Shown here in pieces: positions 23,242 through 32,373 of a DNA stretch of 42,781 nt. Source of the DNA: Flavipsychrobacter sp. (GTDB lineage Bacteria; Bacteroidota; Bacteroidia; Chitinophagales; Chitinophagaceae); the NCBI GenBank assembly GCA_016786565.1, contig JAEUVY010000103.1:1-42781 (forward strand), given 5' to 3'. The notes below the pieces were generated by a model. The model was not told the origin of the DNA, made no database searches, and worked only from the letters and a program-made list of their open reading frames with translations. Position 1 is the first letter of the stretch. The number at the start of each line of letters is the position of its first letter. A program made the translations under genes and the position numbers.

Positions 23242-23721
23242 CTATGGTATAGCCAGTTTAAATGCACCTTTGGACACTACAATAGAATCGGCATTAAAAT
23301 AGAAAGTTCCCGATAATACCTTATTGGAATCAGACTGAATATTCACCGCCCCCGATGTGGCAAAATACCGGTGATTGTCGGCATAGTAAGTGATGGTATT
23401 TATCGGCGGATTGACCGGGTATTCCTTGAGTCCGCTATAGCCGGTGAGGTTGATGTTGAGGGTGGATACTTTACCATCTTTGGCGTAGGTGGCAATGACC
23501 ATGAAATTATAAACTCCACTGTCGTTTGAAGAATTCTGAACTTTATAGCTATACACTGAATCGGTTGACCAGGCTACGCCATTGACCGACATTTTCATAG
23601 TTACCAGAGAGTCGACACTATTATCGGTTTGCGCACTGCGAACACTGGCGGGTCCCTTCGCCTTTTTGCAGGCAAAAAATGGTAAACCACCCATCAAAAT
23701 GAAAAAGATCAGTTTTCTCAT
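23242..23721 (-). CDS. DUF6252-type lipoprotein
   Basis: 159 residues with lipobox FFAC, Cys18. The body is a beta-sandwich (MKMSVNGVAWSTDSVYSYK..., STLNINLTGY) ending LSGTFYFNADSIVVSKGAFKLAIP. This end pattern, in which a beta hairpin is followed by K/G-x-F-x-L/V, matches DUF6252 proteins. It is paralogous to the 23780 gene product. Function unknown; probably outer-membrane anchored. Confidence 0.7.
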   Translation of the reverse strand: MRKLIFFILMGGLPFFACKKAKGPASVRSAQTDNSVDSLVTMKMSVNGVAWSTDSVYSYKVQNSSNDSGVYNFMVIATYAKDGKVSTLNINLTGYSGLKEYPVNPPINTITYYADNHRYFATSGAVNIQSDSNKVLSGTFYFNADSIVVSKGAFKLAIP

Positions 23722-23779
23722 GACGTTACTTCACTGTACATATAACGCAAATAGCAGCCTGTTAGTATGTACCTGAATA

Positions 23780-24244
23780 TCAGGGCTGTGCAACGGTGAA
23801 CTTACCGTTTGTTACGGCAACACCATCGTCAGTATTGAACGAGAAATACCCCGAAACCGTGGTAGTGGTGACCTCAGTTACCGAGACTACCCCACCCGTT
23901 GCTGTGCCCTTGGCTGTGCCATGATAATAAACGGCTCCCGCATAGCCCTGAACAATAGAGAAGACACCGGTCTTCTGCTTGAAATTGGATATGGAAAGAA
24001 TGATGCGATCGTATGGAGCGACACGATTTGAAGAATTGCCTGTAATAATAAGAGTTGTTGAAGTGTCAACCACCTGTGTATCAATGGTGGCCGGCACCAC
24101 TGTTGATGCTACAAACTTGAAATTGCCCACATCGGCGGTCATTGAAGGGTTTGCAGTAACTACGTATGGCCTGTTTTTGATGCAGCCAACGAATGCAGTA
24201 CCCGCCGCAGCTACCAGAAACAATGATACAAGGACTTTCTTCAT
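23780..24244 (-). CDS. DUF6252-type lipoprotein, paralogue
   Basis: 154 residues, lipobox FVGC, Cys21. It ends VSGYFSFNTDDGVAVTNGKFTVAQP, the same hairpin as the neighbour, but overall identity is low. It lies 58 bases upstream of the neighbour on the same strand, so the two arose by duplication or belong to one transcript. Unknown function. Confidence 0.7.
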   Translation of the reverse strand: MKKVLVSLFLVAAAGTAFVGCIKNRPYVVTANPSMTADVGNFKFVASTVVPATIDTQVVDTSTTLIITGNSSNRVAPYDRIILSISNFKQKTGVFSIVQGYAGAVYYHGTAKGTATGGVVSVTEVTTTTVSGYFSFNTDDGVAVTNGKFTVAQP

Positions 24245-24390
24245 ACTCTTTTATTTCCGCTAAGATAACTGAATTTATTTTTAAAAATCAACTACACCCA
24301 CACCACCACGACCCGGAGGCGGGTAATACTGTCAACGCATTATAGGTTTCGGATAGGTTTCGGCTTCTGCCCGATCGAAAATAATTAATC

Positions 24391-24426
24391 AAACGTTTGT
24401 TTAAATTTAAACGTTTGTTTAAATTT
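24391..24426. repeat. Tandem 18-bp operator repeat
   Basis: AAACGTTTGTTTAAATTT occurs twice without spacer. Each unit contains the palindrome AAACGTTT. It lies across the tetR promoter, so it is the probable binding site of the TetR protein encoded just downstream. Confidence 0.8.
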
Positions 24427-24427
24427 G
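24396..24427 (+). promoter_or_regulatory. tetR-efflux operon promoter
   Basis: TTTG (24396-24399), a 20-base spacer and TAAATTTG (24420-24427) match the Bacteroidota consensus exactly. The -7 box is 19 bases before the ATG. Both boxes lie within the 18-bp repeats, so TetR binding would block polymerase, implying autorepression. Confidence 0.85.
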
Positions 24428-24446
24428 CGGCAGAATTCAGAAATCA

Positions 24447-25079
24447 ATGGAACACAACGACAAACAACTGACCATTCTTGCGGCAGCCGAAAAACTGTTC
24501 TCAACAATGGGTTTCGATGGCACCTCTGTGCGGGATATAGCCACAGAGGCCGGAGTGAACGTGGCGATGATCTCCTACTATTTCGGATCGAAGGAAAAGC
24601 TGATGGAAGCCATTTTTGAGCGCAACACCTACAAAATGCGCCTGAAGCTTGAAAACATGCTGCAAAACGACAAAATGTCCAACTATGAAAAAGTTAATAT
24701 CCTGATAGAAGACTATGTAGAGAAATTCCTCACTCAACCTCAGTTTCACAGAATTATGCTGCGTGAACAGCTGGATGATAAACCTGGTGGCGTGACAGGA
24801 ATGATCAATGAACTGAAGATGAGGAACTATGGTCAGATTAAAAAACTGATACAGGACGGACAGAAAAGTGGGGAGTTCAGAAAGAGCATTGATATCACAT
24901 TGATGATGGCAACCATGGTGGGTACCGTTAGCCAGATCATCATATCGGAAAGATTTTATCGCACTGCGAATAACCTGGAGGATCTGCCACGAGAAGAATT
25001 CAACGCATATATGCGAAAGAAACTAAATAACCATCTCAAAAACCTTTTCAAATTAATACTTACAAATGAAGCGAAGTAG
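24447..25079 (+). CDS. TetR-family repressor of efflux operon
   Basis: 210 residues. The HTH lies at about 26-47 (TSVRDIATEAGVNVAMISYYFGSKEKLMEAIF, a textbook TetR pattern with YYFGSKEKL). The C-terminal ligand domain is helical and unrelated to a specific known class. It is encoded as the first gene of the operon and overlaps the tolC gene by 14 bases, so it should repress its own operon until a drug or other ligand binds. Confidence 0.93.
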   Translation: MEHNDKQLTILAAAEKLFSTMGFDGTSVRDIATEAGVNVAMISYYFGSKEKLMEAIFERNTYKMRLKLENMLQNDKMSNYEKVNILIEDYVEKFLTQPQFHRIMLREQLDDKPGGVTGMINELKMRNYGQIKKLIQDGQKSGEFRKSIDITLMMATMVGTVSQIIISERFYRTANNLEDLPREEFNAYMRKKLNNHLKNLFKLILTNEAK

Positions 25080-26388
25080 ATTGAATTTCACAGGTATTGC
25101 CATTGCCGCGGCTCTGTTTATGGCCGAAGGAGCGTATGCACAACCTGCTATGCGCCTATCTCTGGAGCAAGCGATCAGCCTTAGTCTGCAGAATAGCGGA
25201 AAACTGAAGATCGCCAATGCCAGGGTTGAGGAGGCTGTTGCAGCCAGTCGCGAAGCCCGCGACCACAGACTGCCTGACGTAAAAATGACGGGATCGTATC
25301 TGCGACTGAATAACCCGACCGTGGACCTGAAGGTAAAAACGGGCAGTGGCACCGGTACAGGAGGAGGCATGAAAGTGGAACAAGCGGTATATGGTATGGC
25401 CAATGTGAGCATGCCGCTTTTTGCGGGCTTCAAAATAAAGCACGGCATAGAGTCGGCCCGCTTTCTGGAGCAGGCTACAAGGCTTGATGCTGAAAAAGAT
25501 CATGATGAGGTGGTGCAGAACGCAATTGGCGCCTACTGCAATCTGTATAAAGCTAAGAGATCGGTGGAGCTGGTAAAAGAGACCCTGGAACGTGAAGAAC
25601 AGCGGGTGAAAGACTTTACCAATCTGGAGAAAAATGGTCTGCTGGCCCGCAACGACCTACTTAAAGCACAATTGCAGCAATCGAATGTGGAGCTGGCGCT
25701 GCTGGAGGCTGAAAGCAACCTGAAGATGACCACCGTGAATATGGCGCTGCTGCTGGGCCTGCCCGAAGGAACTGTGCTGACACCCGATTCGGCAGGCATG
25801 GAACCGATAACTGACGCCGGCACGCTGTCCAAGTGGGAAGACGCCGCGCTGGTGCAACGAAAAGACCGTGCTGCACTGAACGCACGCATAGGGGCTACCA
25901 ATGCTTCTATAATGGCAATGAAGGGTGACTACTACCCTGCCCTGGCGATAACCGGTGGCTACATTGCAGCTGATGTACCCAACCTGCTGACACTGACCAA
26001 TGCTGTGAACCTGGGATTAGGCCTGCAATACAACCTGGGATCTGTATGGAAAACAGGCGCGAAAATTGACGCGGCCAAGGCTCGTCTGCATCAGGCGCAG
26101 GCTACAGAGGGCATTCTTGCTGACCAGATAAGACTGGAGGTGAACAACGCCTATCAGCAATACCTGCTTAGTCTGAAAAAGATAACTGTATATCAGAAAT
26201 CGGTGGAGCAGACAAACGAGAACTACCGCATAACCAAGAACAAGTATGACAACAACCTTGTAACCACTACCGAATTGCTGGATGCCGACGTAGCACAGCT
26301 TCAGGCAAATCTGAACTACGCGTTTTCAAAAGCCGATGCGTTGGTTGCCTACAAGAAACTGCAACAGGTAACCGGTATGCTGAAATAA
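25066..26388 (+). CDS. TolC-family outer-membrane efflux channel
   Basis: 440 residues. Signal peptide 1-25 (GAYA-Q). Two OEP repeats can be seen: LSLEQAISLSLQNSGKL opens the first, and the second ends with QQYLLSLKKITVYQKSVEQTNENYRITKNKYDNNLVTTTELLDADVAQLQA, both with long coiled-coil helices. It should form the trimeric outer-membrane duct for the EmrAB-like pump downstream. The start lies within the tetR coding end. Confidence 0.93.
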   Translation: MKRSRLNFTGIAIAAALFMAEGAYAQPAMRLSLEQAISLSLQNSGKLKIANARVEEAVAASREARDHRLPDVKMTGSYLRLNNPTVDLKVKTGSGTGTGGGMKVEQAVYGMANVSMPLFAGFKIKHGIESARFLEQATRLDAEKDHDEVVQNAIGAYCNLYKAKRSVELVKETLEREEQRVKDFTNLEKNGLLARNDLLKAQLQQSNVELALLEAESNLKMTTVNMALLLGLPEGTVLTPDSAGMEPITDAGTLSKWEDAALVQRKDRAALNARIGATNASIMAMKGDYYPALAITGGYIAADVPNLLTLTNAVNLGLGLQYNLGSVWKTGAKIDAAKARLHQAQATEGILADQIRLEVNNAYQQYLLSLKKITVYQKSVEQTNENYRITKNKYDNNLVTTTELLDADVAQLQANLNYAFSKADALVAYKKLQQVTGMLK

Positions 26389-26440
26389 AAAACGATCAAA
26401 TACACATCAAACAATCATAACAGAACAATTAAATAAGATC

Positions 26441-27541
26441 ATGAGTAACAAACATAATTCCGAAAACGAAGCGCCAAAGAAGGTTAACACCCGTTTCCTT
26501 ATCATACTCGCCGTGTTAGTAATAGGTGGCGGCGGCTTCGGTGTAACAAAGTACCTGCACGCACAACACCACGAAGAAACTGATGATGCCCAGGTAGAGT
26601 CGAGTATCAGCCCGGTGATACCAAGGGTATCGGGCTATGTAACAGAAGTGCGCGTAAAAGACAACCAACTGGTGAAACGCGGCGACACACTGGTGATACT
26701 GGACAACAGGGGCGAGCTGATACAGGTAGCACAAGCTGAAGCGGCTTTGAAAGCAGCAGAAAACAATCTGGGTGTGGCGCAGGCAAGCACTAATGCTTCG
26801 AGGGCAACAGTATTCACGTATGAGGCGAACATCGCTACCGCCAATGCGCAGATAGAGGCGGCAAAGGTGACCCTGAAGCGTGCCACTCAGGACTACGAAC
26901 GCTACGCCAACCTGATAAAAGACCATTCTATAACCCAACAACAGTTTGAGCAGGCAGAGGCAGCGAAACTTTCGGCTGAACGCCAACTGCAGGTGCTGAC
27001 AGATATGAAGAATGCAGCCATCAGGCAGGCGGGCGCGGCAAAATCGCAAAGCAATGCTACAGCACAGCAAAGCAATGTAGTGAACGCCAACATAGAGCAG
27101 AAGAAAGCTGACCTGGAACACGCCAAACTGAATCTTTCGTACACAGTGATCACCGCACCACAAGACGGCCGCGTATCGAAGGTCAATGTGCAACTGGGTC
27201 AGTTGCTGCAGGCCGGCCAATCGCTCTTCAGTGTGGTATTGGACACAAAACCATGGATAGTTGCCAACTTCAAGGAGACTCAGATATCAAGGATGCATGC
27301 CGGCCAACCGGTAACAGTAAAAGTGGACGCGTTCCCGGGACATGAATTCAAAGCAAAACTGGCTTCCTTCTCTCCTGCAACCGGTTCTCGTTTTGCACTG
27401 CTTCCTCCTGATAATGCTTCAGGCAACTTTGTAAAAGTGGTGCAGCGCCTGCCTGTGAAGATCGAGTTTGGCGAAGGTGACGAGTTTGTAAAAGAACTGC
27501 GCCCCGGTATGAACGTGAATGTAGATGTACACATCAACTAA
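26441..27541 (+). CDS. EmrA/HlyD-type membrane fusion protein
   Basis: 366 residues. One N-terminal TM helix (19-36), then a lipoyl/biotinyl half-motif (about 50-90: TDDAQVESSISPVIPRVSGYVTEV), a long coiled coil (95-225) and a second lipoyl half with TAPQDGRVSKVNVQLGQ, followed by a beta-barrel. This is the EmrA pattern. It bridges the inner-membrane transporter to TolC. It is second after tolC, 52 bases downstream, and 12 bases before the transporter gene. Confidence 0.93.
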   Translation: MSNKHNSENEAPKKVNTRFLIILAVLVIGGGGFGVTKYLHAQHHEETDDAQVESSISPVIPRVSGYVTEVRVKDNQLVKRGDTLVILDNRGELIQVAQAEAALKAAENNLGVAQASTNASRATVFTYEANIATANAQIEAAKVTLKRATQDYERYANLIKDHSITQQQFEQAEAAKLSAERQLQVLTDMKNAAIRQAGAAKSQSNATAQQSNVVNANIEQKKADLEHAKLNLSYTVITAPQDGRVSKVNVQLGQLLQAGQSLFSVVLDTKPWIVANFKETQISRMHAGQPVTVKVDAFPGHEFKAKLASFSPATGSRFALLPPDNASGNFVKVVQRLPVKIEFGEGDEFVKELRPGMNVNVDVHIN

Positions 27542-27553
27542 GAAGACAACAGA

Positions 27554-29131
27554 ATGACACAGGAATCTCTTGTAGAATATGGCTCGCGACGGGTCATAAT
27601 AACTATCACTGCCATCTTTTGCGCCTTGCTTGAAATAGTGGATACCACTATCGTGAACGTGGCGCTCAACGATATGAAGGGCAATATGGGTGCTACCCTG
27701 AGCGAGATAGGCTGGGTGATCACAGCATACGCCATCGGTAACGTGATCATTGTACCGATGACGAGCTGGCTGTCGGCACAGTTTGGAAGGCGCAACTATT
27801 TCGCGGCATCCATCATCATCTTCACAGTATTCTCATTTCTGTGCGGAAATGCGGACAGTATATGGGAACTCGTGCTGTACCGCTTCGCACAGGGTCTGGG
27901 CGGTGGTGCCCTGCTGGTGACCTCACAAACGATCATCACAGAAAGTTATCCGCCTGAGAAAAGGAGTATGGCACAGGCCATTTACGGACTGGGTGTGATC
28001 ATAGGGCCCACCCTGGGCCCGCCATTGGGCGGCTACATTGTGGAGCACTACTCATGGCCATACATCTTCTACATCAACATACCTATCGGTATCATTGCTG
28101 CCATCCTCACACTTGAATTTGTTCGAAGCCCTAAGTATGCGGAGAAGAAATCGATGAAAGAAGTGGACTGGGCAGGCATAGGATTGCTGGCCATTTCTGT
28201 AGGCTCTCTGCAGTATGTACTGGAGCGCGGACAGGAAGACGATTGGTTTGCCAGTCCGGTCATCTCGACCCTGATCGTAGTTACTGTACTTGGCTTTCTG
28301 TTTTTTGTGTGGCGCGAGCTTACAGCGAAGAACCCCATTGTGGAACTTAGGGTACTTGGAAACGGCAACCTGAGGGTGGGTACCATCCTATCCTTCATTC
28401 TCGGGTTCGGCTTGTACGGCTCTACATTCATCATTCCACTGTACACACAAAGCACACTGGGCTGGACCGCACAACAATCGGGAGCGTTGATGATACCTGC
28501 CGCAATAACCACGGCCTTCATGATGCCGATAATAGGTAAGATGCTGCAAAAAGGTGCCAAACAGCAACTACTCGTTGCCATAGGCATGCTCATCTTCTTT
28601 GTCTACAGCTTTTGGGGGTATAAGATACTGACACCGGATACCAGCAAAGAGGCGTTCTTCTGGATGCTGATCTTCAGGGGTATTGGAATGGGTATGTTGT
28701 TCATACCTATCACAGCACTGTCGCTGTCTACGTTAAAAGGACAACAGATAGGCCAGGGAGCTTCTTTTACGGGTATGATGCGACAACTGGGCGGATCGTT
28801 CGGTATCGCACTCATCACCACGTTCATGGCCCACCAGAACAACGTTCACCGTGCCGACCTGGTATCGCACCTTTCGGTGAACGACCCTATGGTGCAGCAG
28901 CGTATACAGGGCATGCAGCGAAACTTCATTGCAAAAGGAATGGCACCCGACGTGGCACTGCAAAGTGCCTACAAGTCTATGGACTACATGGTGATGAAGC
29001 AGGCCTCCGTTATGTCATATATGGACGTGTTCCTGTACATCGGGCTTATGTTCCTGTTCTGCATTCCGTTTGTATTGATGGTGAAGGCAAAGAAAGCCGC
29101 TCCGATAGATATGTCGGAAGCAATGCATTAA
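27554..29131 (+). CDS. EmrB/QacA-type DHA2 efflux transporter (MFS)
   Basis: 525 residues, 14 predicted membrane helices. LEIVDTTIVNVAL at 26-38 is the DHA2 motif D1, and SAQFGRRNYF is motif A. GLGVIIGPTLGPPLGGYI is motif C, the antiporter motif. It should export drugs or other hydrophobic compounds using the proton gradient. It is the last gene of the tetR-tolC-emrA-emrB operon; substrate specificity cannot be read from sequence. Confidence 0.94.
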   Translation: MTQESLVEYGSRRVIITITAIFCALLEIVDTTIVNVALNDMKGNMGATLSEIGWVITAYAIGNVIIVPMTSWLSAQFGRRNYFAASIIIFTVFSFLCGNADSIWELVLYRFAQGLGGGALLVTSQTIITESYPPEKRSMAQAIYGLGVIIGPTLGPPLGGYIVEHYSWPYIFYINIPIGIIAAILTLEFVRSPKYAEKKSMKEVDWAGIGLLAISVGSLQYVLERGQEDDWFASPVISTLIVVTVLGFLFFVWRELTAKNPIVELRVLGNGNLRVGTILSFILGFGLYGSTFIIPLYTQSTLGWTAQQSGALMIPAAITTAFMMPIIGKMLQKGAKQQLLVAIGMLIFFVYSFWGYKILTPDTSKEAFFWMLIFRGIGMGMLFIPITALSLSTLKGQQIGQGASFTGMMRQLGGSFGIALITTFMAHQNNVHRADLVSHLSVNDPMVQQRIQGMQRNFIAKGMAPDVALQSAYKSMDYMVMKQASVMSYMDVFLYIGLMFLFCIPFVLMVKAKKAAPIDMSEAMH

Positions 29132-29142
29132 ACGCAAGTTCT

Positions 29143-29595
29143 TTATTTATACTGAGCGGCTATGATCTTGTAGGTAGTGCAGGTCTTTCCTGTCTGGTTG
29201 TCAACACAACCACCACAACCAACAAAACGGGTTTCGCCTGCAGCAAGGTTGTCTACTAACACCGACTTTTTGCTCATGCGGCCGCCAAACGTCATGATCA
29301 CATCAACGCGAGCCATTAATGAACGGTCAGTAGACTTGTTGGTAATGCCCACCGATTTCATACCGTTGGCACAATCGCCCTTTGCGTCCACAATGGCTAC
29401 CATGCGGCCGGCATTACCCTTTATTGTGTCGGTGCGCACCTGCACCGGACGAACCGGTGGCTGTGGTTTCGCCTGCTGTGGCACAGCCTCGCCCGCGGTT
29501 GCCGATTGTGGTGTTTCGGTTTTCGGCTCTTCCTGTGCTTTGGCAGTAACAGCGATGAGAAACGAAAATGCGAAAAGTGTAATGACCTTTTTCAT
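29143..29595 (-). CDS. Exported protein with Cys motif, unknown
   Basis: 150 residues. Signal peptide 1-20 (TAKAQ), a Pro/Gln/Glu-rich linker (21-55), then a small beta domain with four Cys (CANGMKSV, then GCGGCVDNQTGKTC) that may form two disulfides. No named family recognised. It lies convergent to the efflux operon. A promoter with a palindrome is placed just upstream. Confidence 0.65.
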   Translation of the reverse strand: MKKVITLFAFSFLIAVTAKAQEEPKTETPQSATAGEAVPQQAKPQPPVRPVQVRTDTIKGNAGRMVAIVDAKGDCANGMKSVGITNKSTDRSLMARVDVIMTFGGRMSKKSVLVDNLAAGETRFVGCGGCVDNQTGKTCTTYKIIAAQYK

Positions 29596-29604
29596 ATAAA
29601 CAGC

Positions 29605-29647
29605 GATTTGATATCAAATCTAATAATTAAATGCCTGATATTACAAT
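29605..29647 (-). promoter_or_regulatory. Promoter overlapped by 16-bp palindrome
   Basis: Minus strand ATTG, a 21-base spacer and TAGATTTG (29615-29622), a match to the consensus with one mismatch at -33. The perfect palindrome GATTTGATATCAAATC (29605-29620) covers the -7 box, as an operator would. ATG of the exported-protein gene is at 29595. Confidence 0.6.
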
Positions 29648-29662
29648 CAGTAGCAGGTATAC

Positions 29663-29698
29663 AAATAAAGCAGGCTCCTACGGGAGCCTGCTTTATTT
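29663..29698. terminator. Bidirectional terminator after homoserine dehydrogenase
   Basis: AAATAAAGCAGGCTCC pairs perfectly with GGAGCCTGCTTTATTT around a TACG tetraloop: 16-bp stem. It lies 11 bases after the hom stop on the minus strand. Confidence 0.95.
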
Positions 29699-29708
29699 AT
29701 CGCAACAA

Positions 29709-30965
29709 TTACACCTCTACAAAAACATCTGAAAGACTTCTCTCCTTAATCCTATGCTCGGTAAGACTATCGGGGAAGACCGCTAATGATACTCCCGGCG
29801 CACGCCACCAGTCGCTCTCCAACAGTTTGGAGAAATGGATGACGCCCGTTATGTGGCACCTTCGCTCGGTACTCACCCACTCCTCTACCCGTTCAAACTG
29901 TTCGTGAGGAACATGTAACAGGCTCTTGAAACTCACACATACGCGCAAACAAAAATCGCTGCTGAGGTCCACTGCATCGGACTGCTGCAGCTTTTTGTAC
30001 TCATACCGGTACTTGTACCTTAATGCCGAAAGATCGCTCAGCACAGCGGATGCTGTGGGAAATCCACCGGCTCCTTTGCCGTAAAAGAACTGCTTATCTG
30101 CCAGGTTGCTTTCTATTTCCACGCCGTTATACTCATTCCTAACGTCGTAAAATTTTCCAGAGGGTTTTTCAAAAGAAGGAAGTACGTAGGCTGCCACCCT
30201 GCCGTCAGACAGTTTGCGCGCTGCTGCTACCAGCTTCACCCTGTAACCTTTTTCGCGGGCATAAGCTGTGTCCTCTGCCTGAATGGAAGTGATACCAGCA
30301 TGCAATATCTCAGAAGGCCGAACAATAACACCGTAAGCATGAGCGAGAAGGATACTCAGCTTATTCACCGCATCCTGCCCCGAAATATCGAGTGTAGGAT
30401 CAGTCTCGGCGAAACCGGCATCCTGCGCCTCTTTGAGTGCCTCTGCAAACGGACTACCACCTTCTACCATCCGCGTCAGAATATAATTGGTAGATCCGTT
30501 CACTATCCCGCTGATGCTGTGCAGCAGGTCGTTGTCGTAGTACTCTTCCAAATTCCGTATCACAGGGATACTGGCACAACATGCCGCCTCATACAGGAAC
30601 GGAGTATCGTACTGCTTTTGCAACGCGATCAACTCTTCAAGGTGTTCCGAGATCATTTTCTTCCCGGCGCTTACCACGGCTTTGCCGCTTTGCAATGCCC
30701 GCTTTGCTATCCTGTATGCGGCTTCGGGATCGTTGGTGAGCTCGACAATAACGTTGATCTCGTCATCGTCCAAAAGGTCTTCTGCTTCAGTAGTAAAAAG
30801 GTCAGGGGCTGCACTGCGTGATTTTTCGGGATGCCTGATGCAAATCTTTTTGATAGTGGCATTCAGCGTTGGGGTTTGAACAAGCACTTCGTACAGGGCT
30901 GCACCCACCACTCCGAAGCCGAACAAACCGATGGTCAATTGTTTATTATTGTTTTGTATAGACAT
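29709..30965 (-). CDS. hom: Homoserine dehydrogenase
   Basis: 418 residues. NAD(P)-binding GFGVVG at 16-21, homoserine-domain signature SISGIVNGSTNYILTRM and DISGQDAVNKLSILLAHAYG with the catalytic Lys in NKL. It reduces aspartate semialdehyde to homoserine, feeding methionine and threonine. No separate kinase domain, so it is the monofunctional type. The last ~70 residues are short and may be a diverged regulatory domain. It is the second gene of a SAM-riboswitch-controlled operon, 36 bases after the trans-sulfuration gene. Confidence 0.93.
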   Translation of the reverse strand: MSIQNNNKQLTIGLFGFGVVGAALYEVLVQTPTLNATIKKICIRHPEKSRSAAPDLFTTEAEDLLDDDEINVIVELTNDPEAAYRIAKRALQSGKAVVSAGKKMISEHLEELIALQKQYDTPFLYEAACCASIPVIRNLEEYYDNDLLHSISGIVNGSTNYILTRMVEGGSPFAEALKEAQDAGFAETDPTLDISGQDAVNKLSILLAHAYGVIVRPSEILHAGITSIQAEDTAYAREKGYRVKLVAAARKLSDGRVAAYVLPSFEKPSGKFYDVRNEYNGVEIESNLADKQFFYGKGAGGFPTASAVLSDLSALRYKYRYEYKKLQQSDAVDLSSDFCLRVCVSFKSLLHVPHEQFERVEEWVSTERRCHITGVIHFSKLLESDWWRAPGVSLAVFPDSLTEHRIKERSLSDVFVEV

Positions 30966-31001
30966 TTTGTAAACTTTTTAAGAGTGAAAAACATTTTGTA
31001 T

Positions 31002-32186
31002 CTACTGCAAAACAGTCGCGAAAGTACCACCGGCAGGCACCTTCAGTGAGTTGAGCGCGGAGCTGATATCCTGTATCAGATCGTCGGCATCTTCGAGCCC
31101 CACACTCAGTCTTATGAGGCTATCGGCTACTCCAGCCGCTTTGCGCTTCTCTTCGGGTATGCTCTTGTGGGTCATTGTTGCTGGGTGACACAGCAGGCTC
31201 TTCACACCACCCAGGCTCTCGGCCAGCTTGAATAACGAAGTAGCCGTTACAACAGCCGTTGCCGCTGCCACTGTATCAGTCTTCAAGGTGAACGATACCA
31301 CTCCTCCAAAGTAGCCCTGCTGCTGACGAGCGGCGATATCGTGATTGATATGGCTCTCCAGTCCGGGATAATAAACCCTGTCAACTGCGGGATGCTGCTC
31401 CAGGAAACGCGCAACTTTGATAGCGTTGGCCGAATGTTCCTTTGCCCGCAGGTGCAGTGTTTCCAATCCTCTTATCACCAACCAGCTATCATGCGGGCCA
31501 AGAATACCACCACTCGCGTTCTGGATGAATTTGATCTTTTCGCCCAGCTCTTTAGTTGCAGTTACCACAAGACCGGCAATTAGGTCGCTGTGACCACCCA
31601 GATACTTGGTGGCACTATGCACTACGATATCGGCACCCAGCGTTATGGGCTGCTGCAGCGCCGGCGACGCAAATGTATTGTCCACACACAGCAGCGCGCC
31701 CTGTTGATGTGCAATTGCGGCAATGGCACCGATGTCGCTGATCTTTAGTGTAGGATTCGTTGGTGTTTCCAGCCATACAAGTTTTGTCTTGTCGGTAATA
31801 GCTTCAAGCACATTGGCGGCATCGGTAGTATCAACATACCTCACGCTGATGCCAAACTTGCTGTAGATGTGCGTGAACAACCTGAAAGCGCCACCGTATA
31901 TGTCGTCTACTGCCAGAATCTCATCGCCGGTCTGTAGCAGTTTCACAACTGCGTCTATTGCTGCCAGTCCGCTGGCAAAGGCGAATCCATTCGCACCCTG
32001 CTCCAGGGCTGCAACTGCATCCTCCAGTACCTGCCTGGTGGGGTTGTTGCTGCGTGCATAATCAAATCCTTTGTGCACGCCGGGTGCGTCCTGAACAAAA
32101 GTGGAGGTCTGGTAAATGGGCACCGATACAGAACCGGTGAGCTTGTCTACAGGAATGCTGTGTATTAGTTTGGTTGAGTTTTTCAT
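31002..32186 (-). CDS. Cystathionine gamma-synthase/lyase-type PLP enzyme
   Basis: 394 residues. Family signature: YARSNNPTRQVLEDAVAALE, the PLP-Lys in SATKYLGGHSD (Lys194), and CHPATMTHKSIPEE near the C-terminus. The enzyme belongs to the Cys/Met metabolism PLP family. With a SAM riboswitch and homoserine dehydrogenase alongside, cystathionine gamma-synthase (metB) or O-acylhomoserine sulfhydrylase activity is more likely than cystathionine lyase, but the sequence alone does not decide. First gene of the operon. Confidence 0.9.
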   Translation of the reverse strand: MKNSTKLIHSIPVDKLTGSVSVPIYQTSTFVQDAPGVHKGFDYARSNNPTRQVLEDAVAALEQGANGFAFASGLAAIDAVVKLLQTGDEILAVDDIYGGAFRLFTHIYSKFGISVRYVDTTDAANVLEAITDKTKLVWLETPTNPTLKISDIGAIAAIAHQQGALLCVDNTFASPALQQPITLGADIVVHSATKYLGGHSDLIAGLVVTATKELGEKIKFIQNASGGILGPHDSWLVIRGLETLHLRAKEHSANAIKVARFLEQHPAVDRVYYPGLESHINHDIAARQQQGYFGGVVSFTLKTDTVAAATAVVTATSLFKLAESLGGVKSLLCHPATMTHKSIPEEKRKAAGVADSLIRLSVGLEDADDLIQDISSALNSLKVPAGGTFATVLQ

Positions 32187-32263
32187 CTTCCCTGATCTTT
32201 TGGTTTTGGTTAACGATACAGTTCTGCAACCACTTATCAGGAAGGCTTACCGGCGGGGCTTTA

Positions 32264-32291
32264 ATTTCTATTTTTCCGGACAAATAGAAAT
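32264..32291 (-). promoter_or_regulatory. Hairpin after met leader terminator
   Basis: ATTTCTATTT pairs with AAATAGAAAT, 10 bp with an 8-base loop. It directly follows the terminator T-run and could compete with or stabilise leader structures. Confidence 0.5.
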
Positions 32292-32324
32292 AAAAAAAGC
32301 TCCACCGATAAATCAGAGGAGCTT
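32292..32324 (-). terminator. Leader terminator (attenuator) of met operon
   Basis: Minus strand AAGCTCC pairs with GGAGCTT and is followed by seven T. It lies between the SAM aptamer and the ATG, so it is the likely expression platform: SAM bound, transcription stops. Confidence 0.75.
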
Positions 32325-32373
32325 GAGTATTATGAACCCGCATACACAGGTATTCAATCAACTTTGCGTCTGA

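Noticed and set aside
26516..27220. 234-codon minus-strand ORF
   Set aside because: Antisense to the EmrA coiled coil; Cys/Leu/Tyr-rich shadow.
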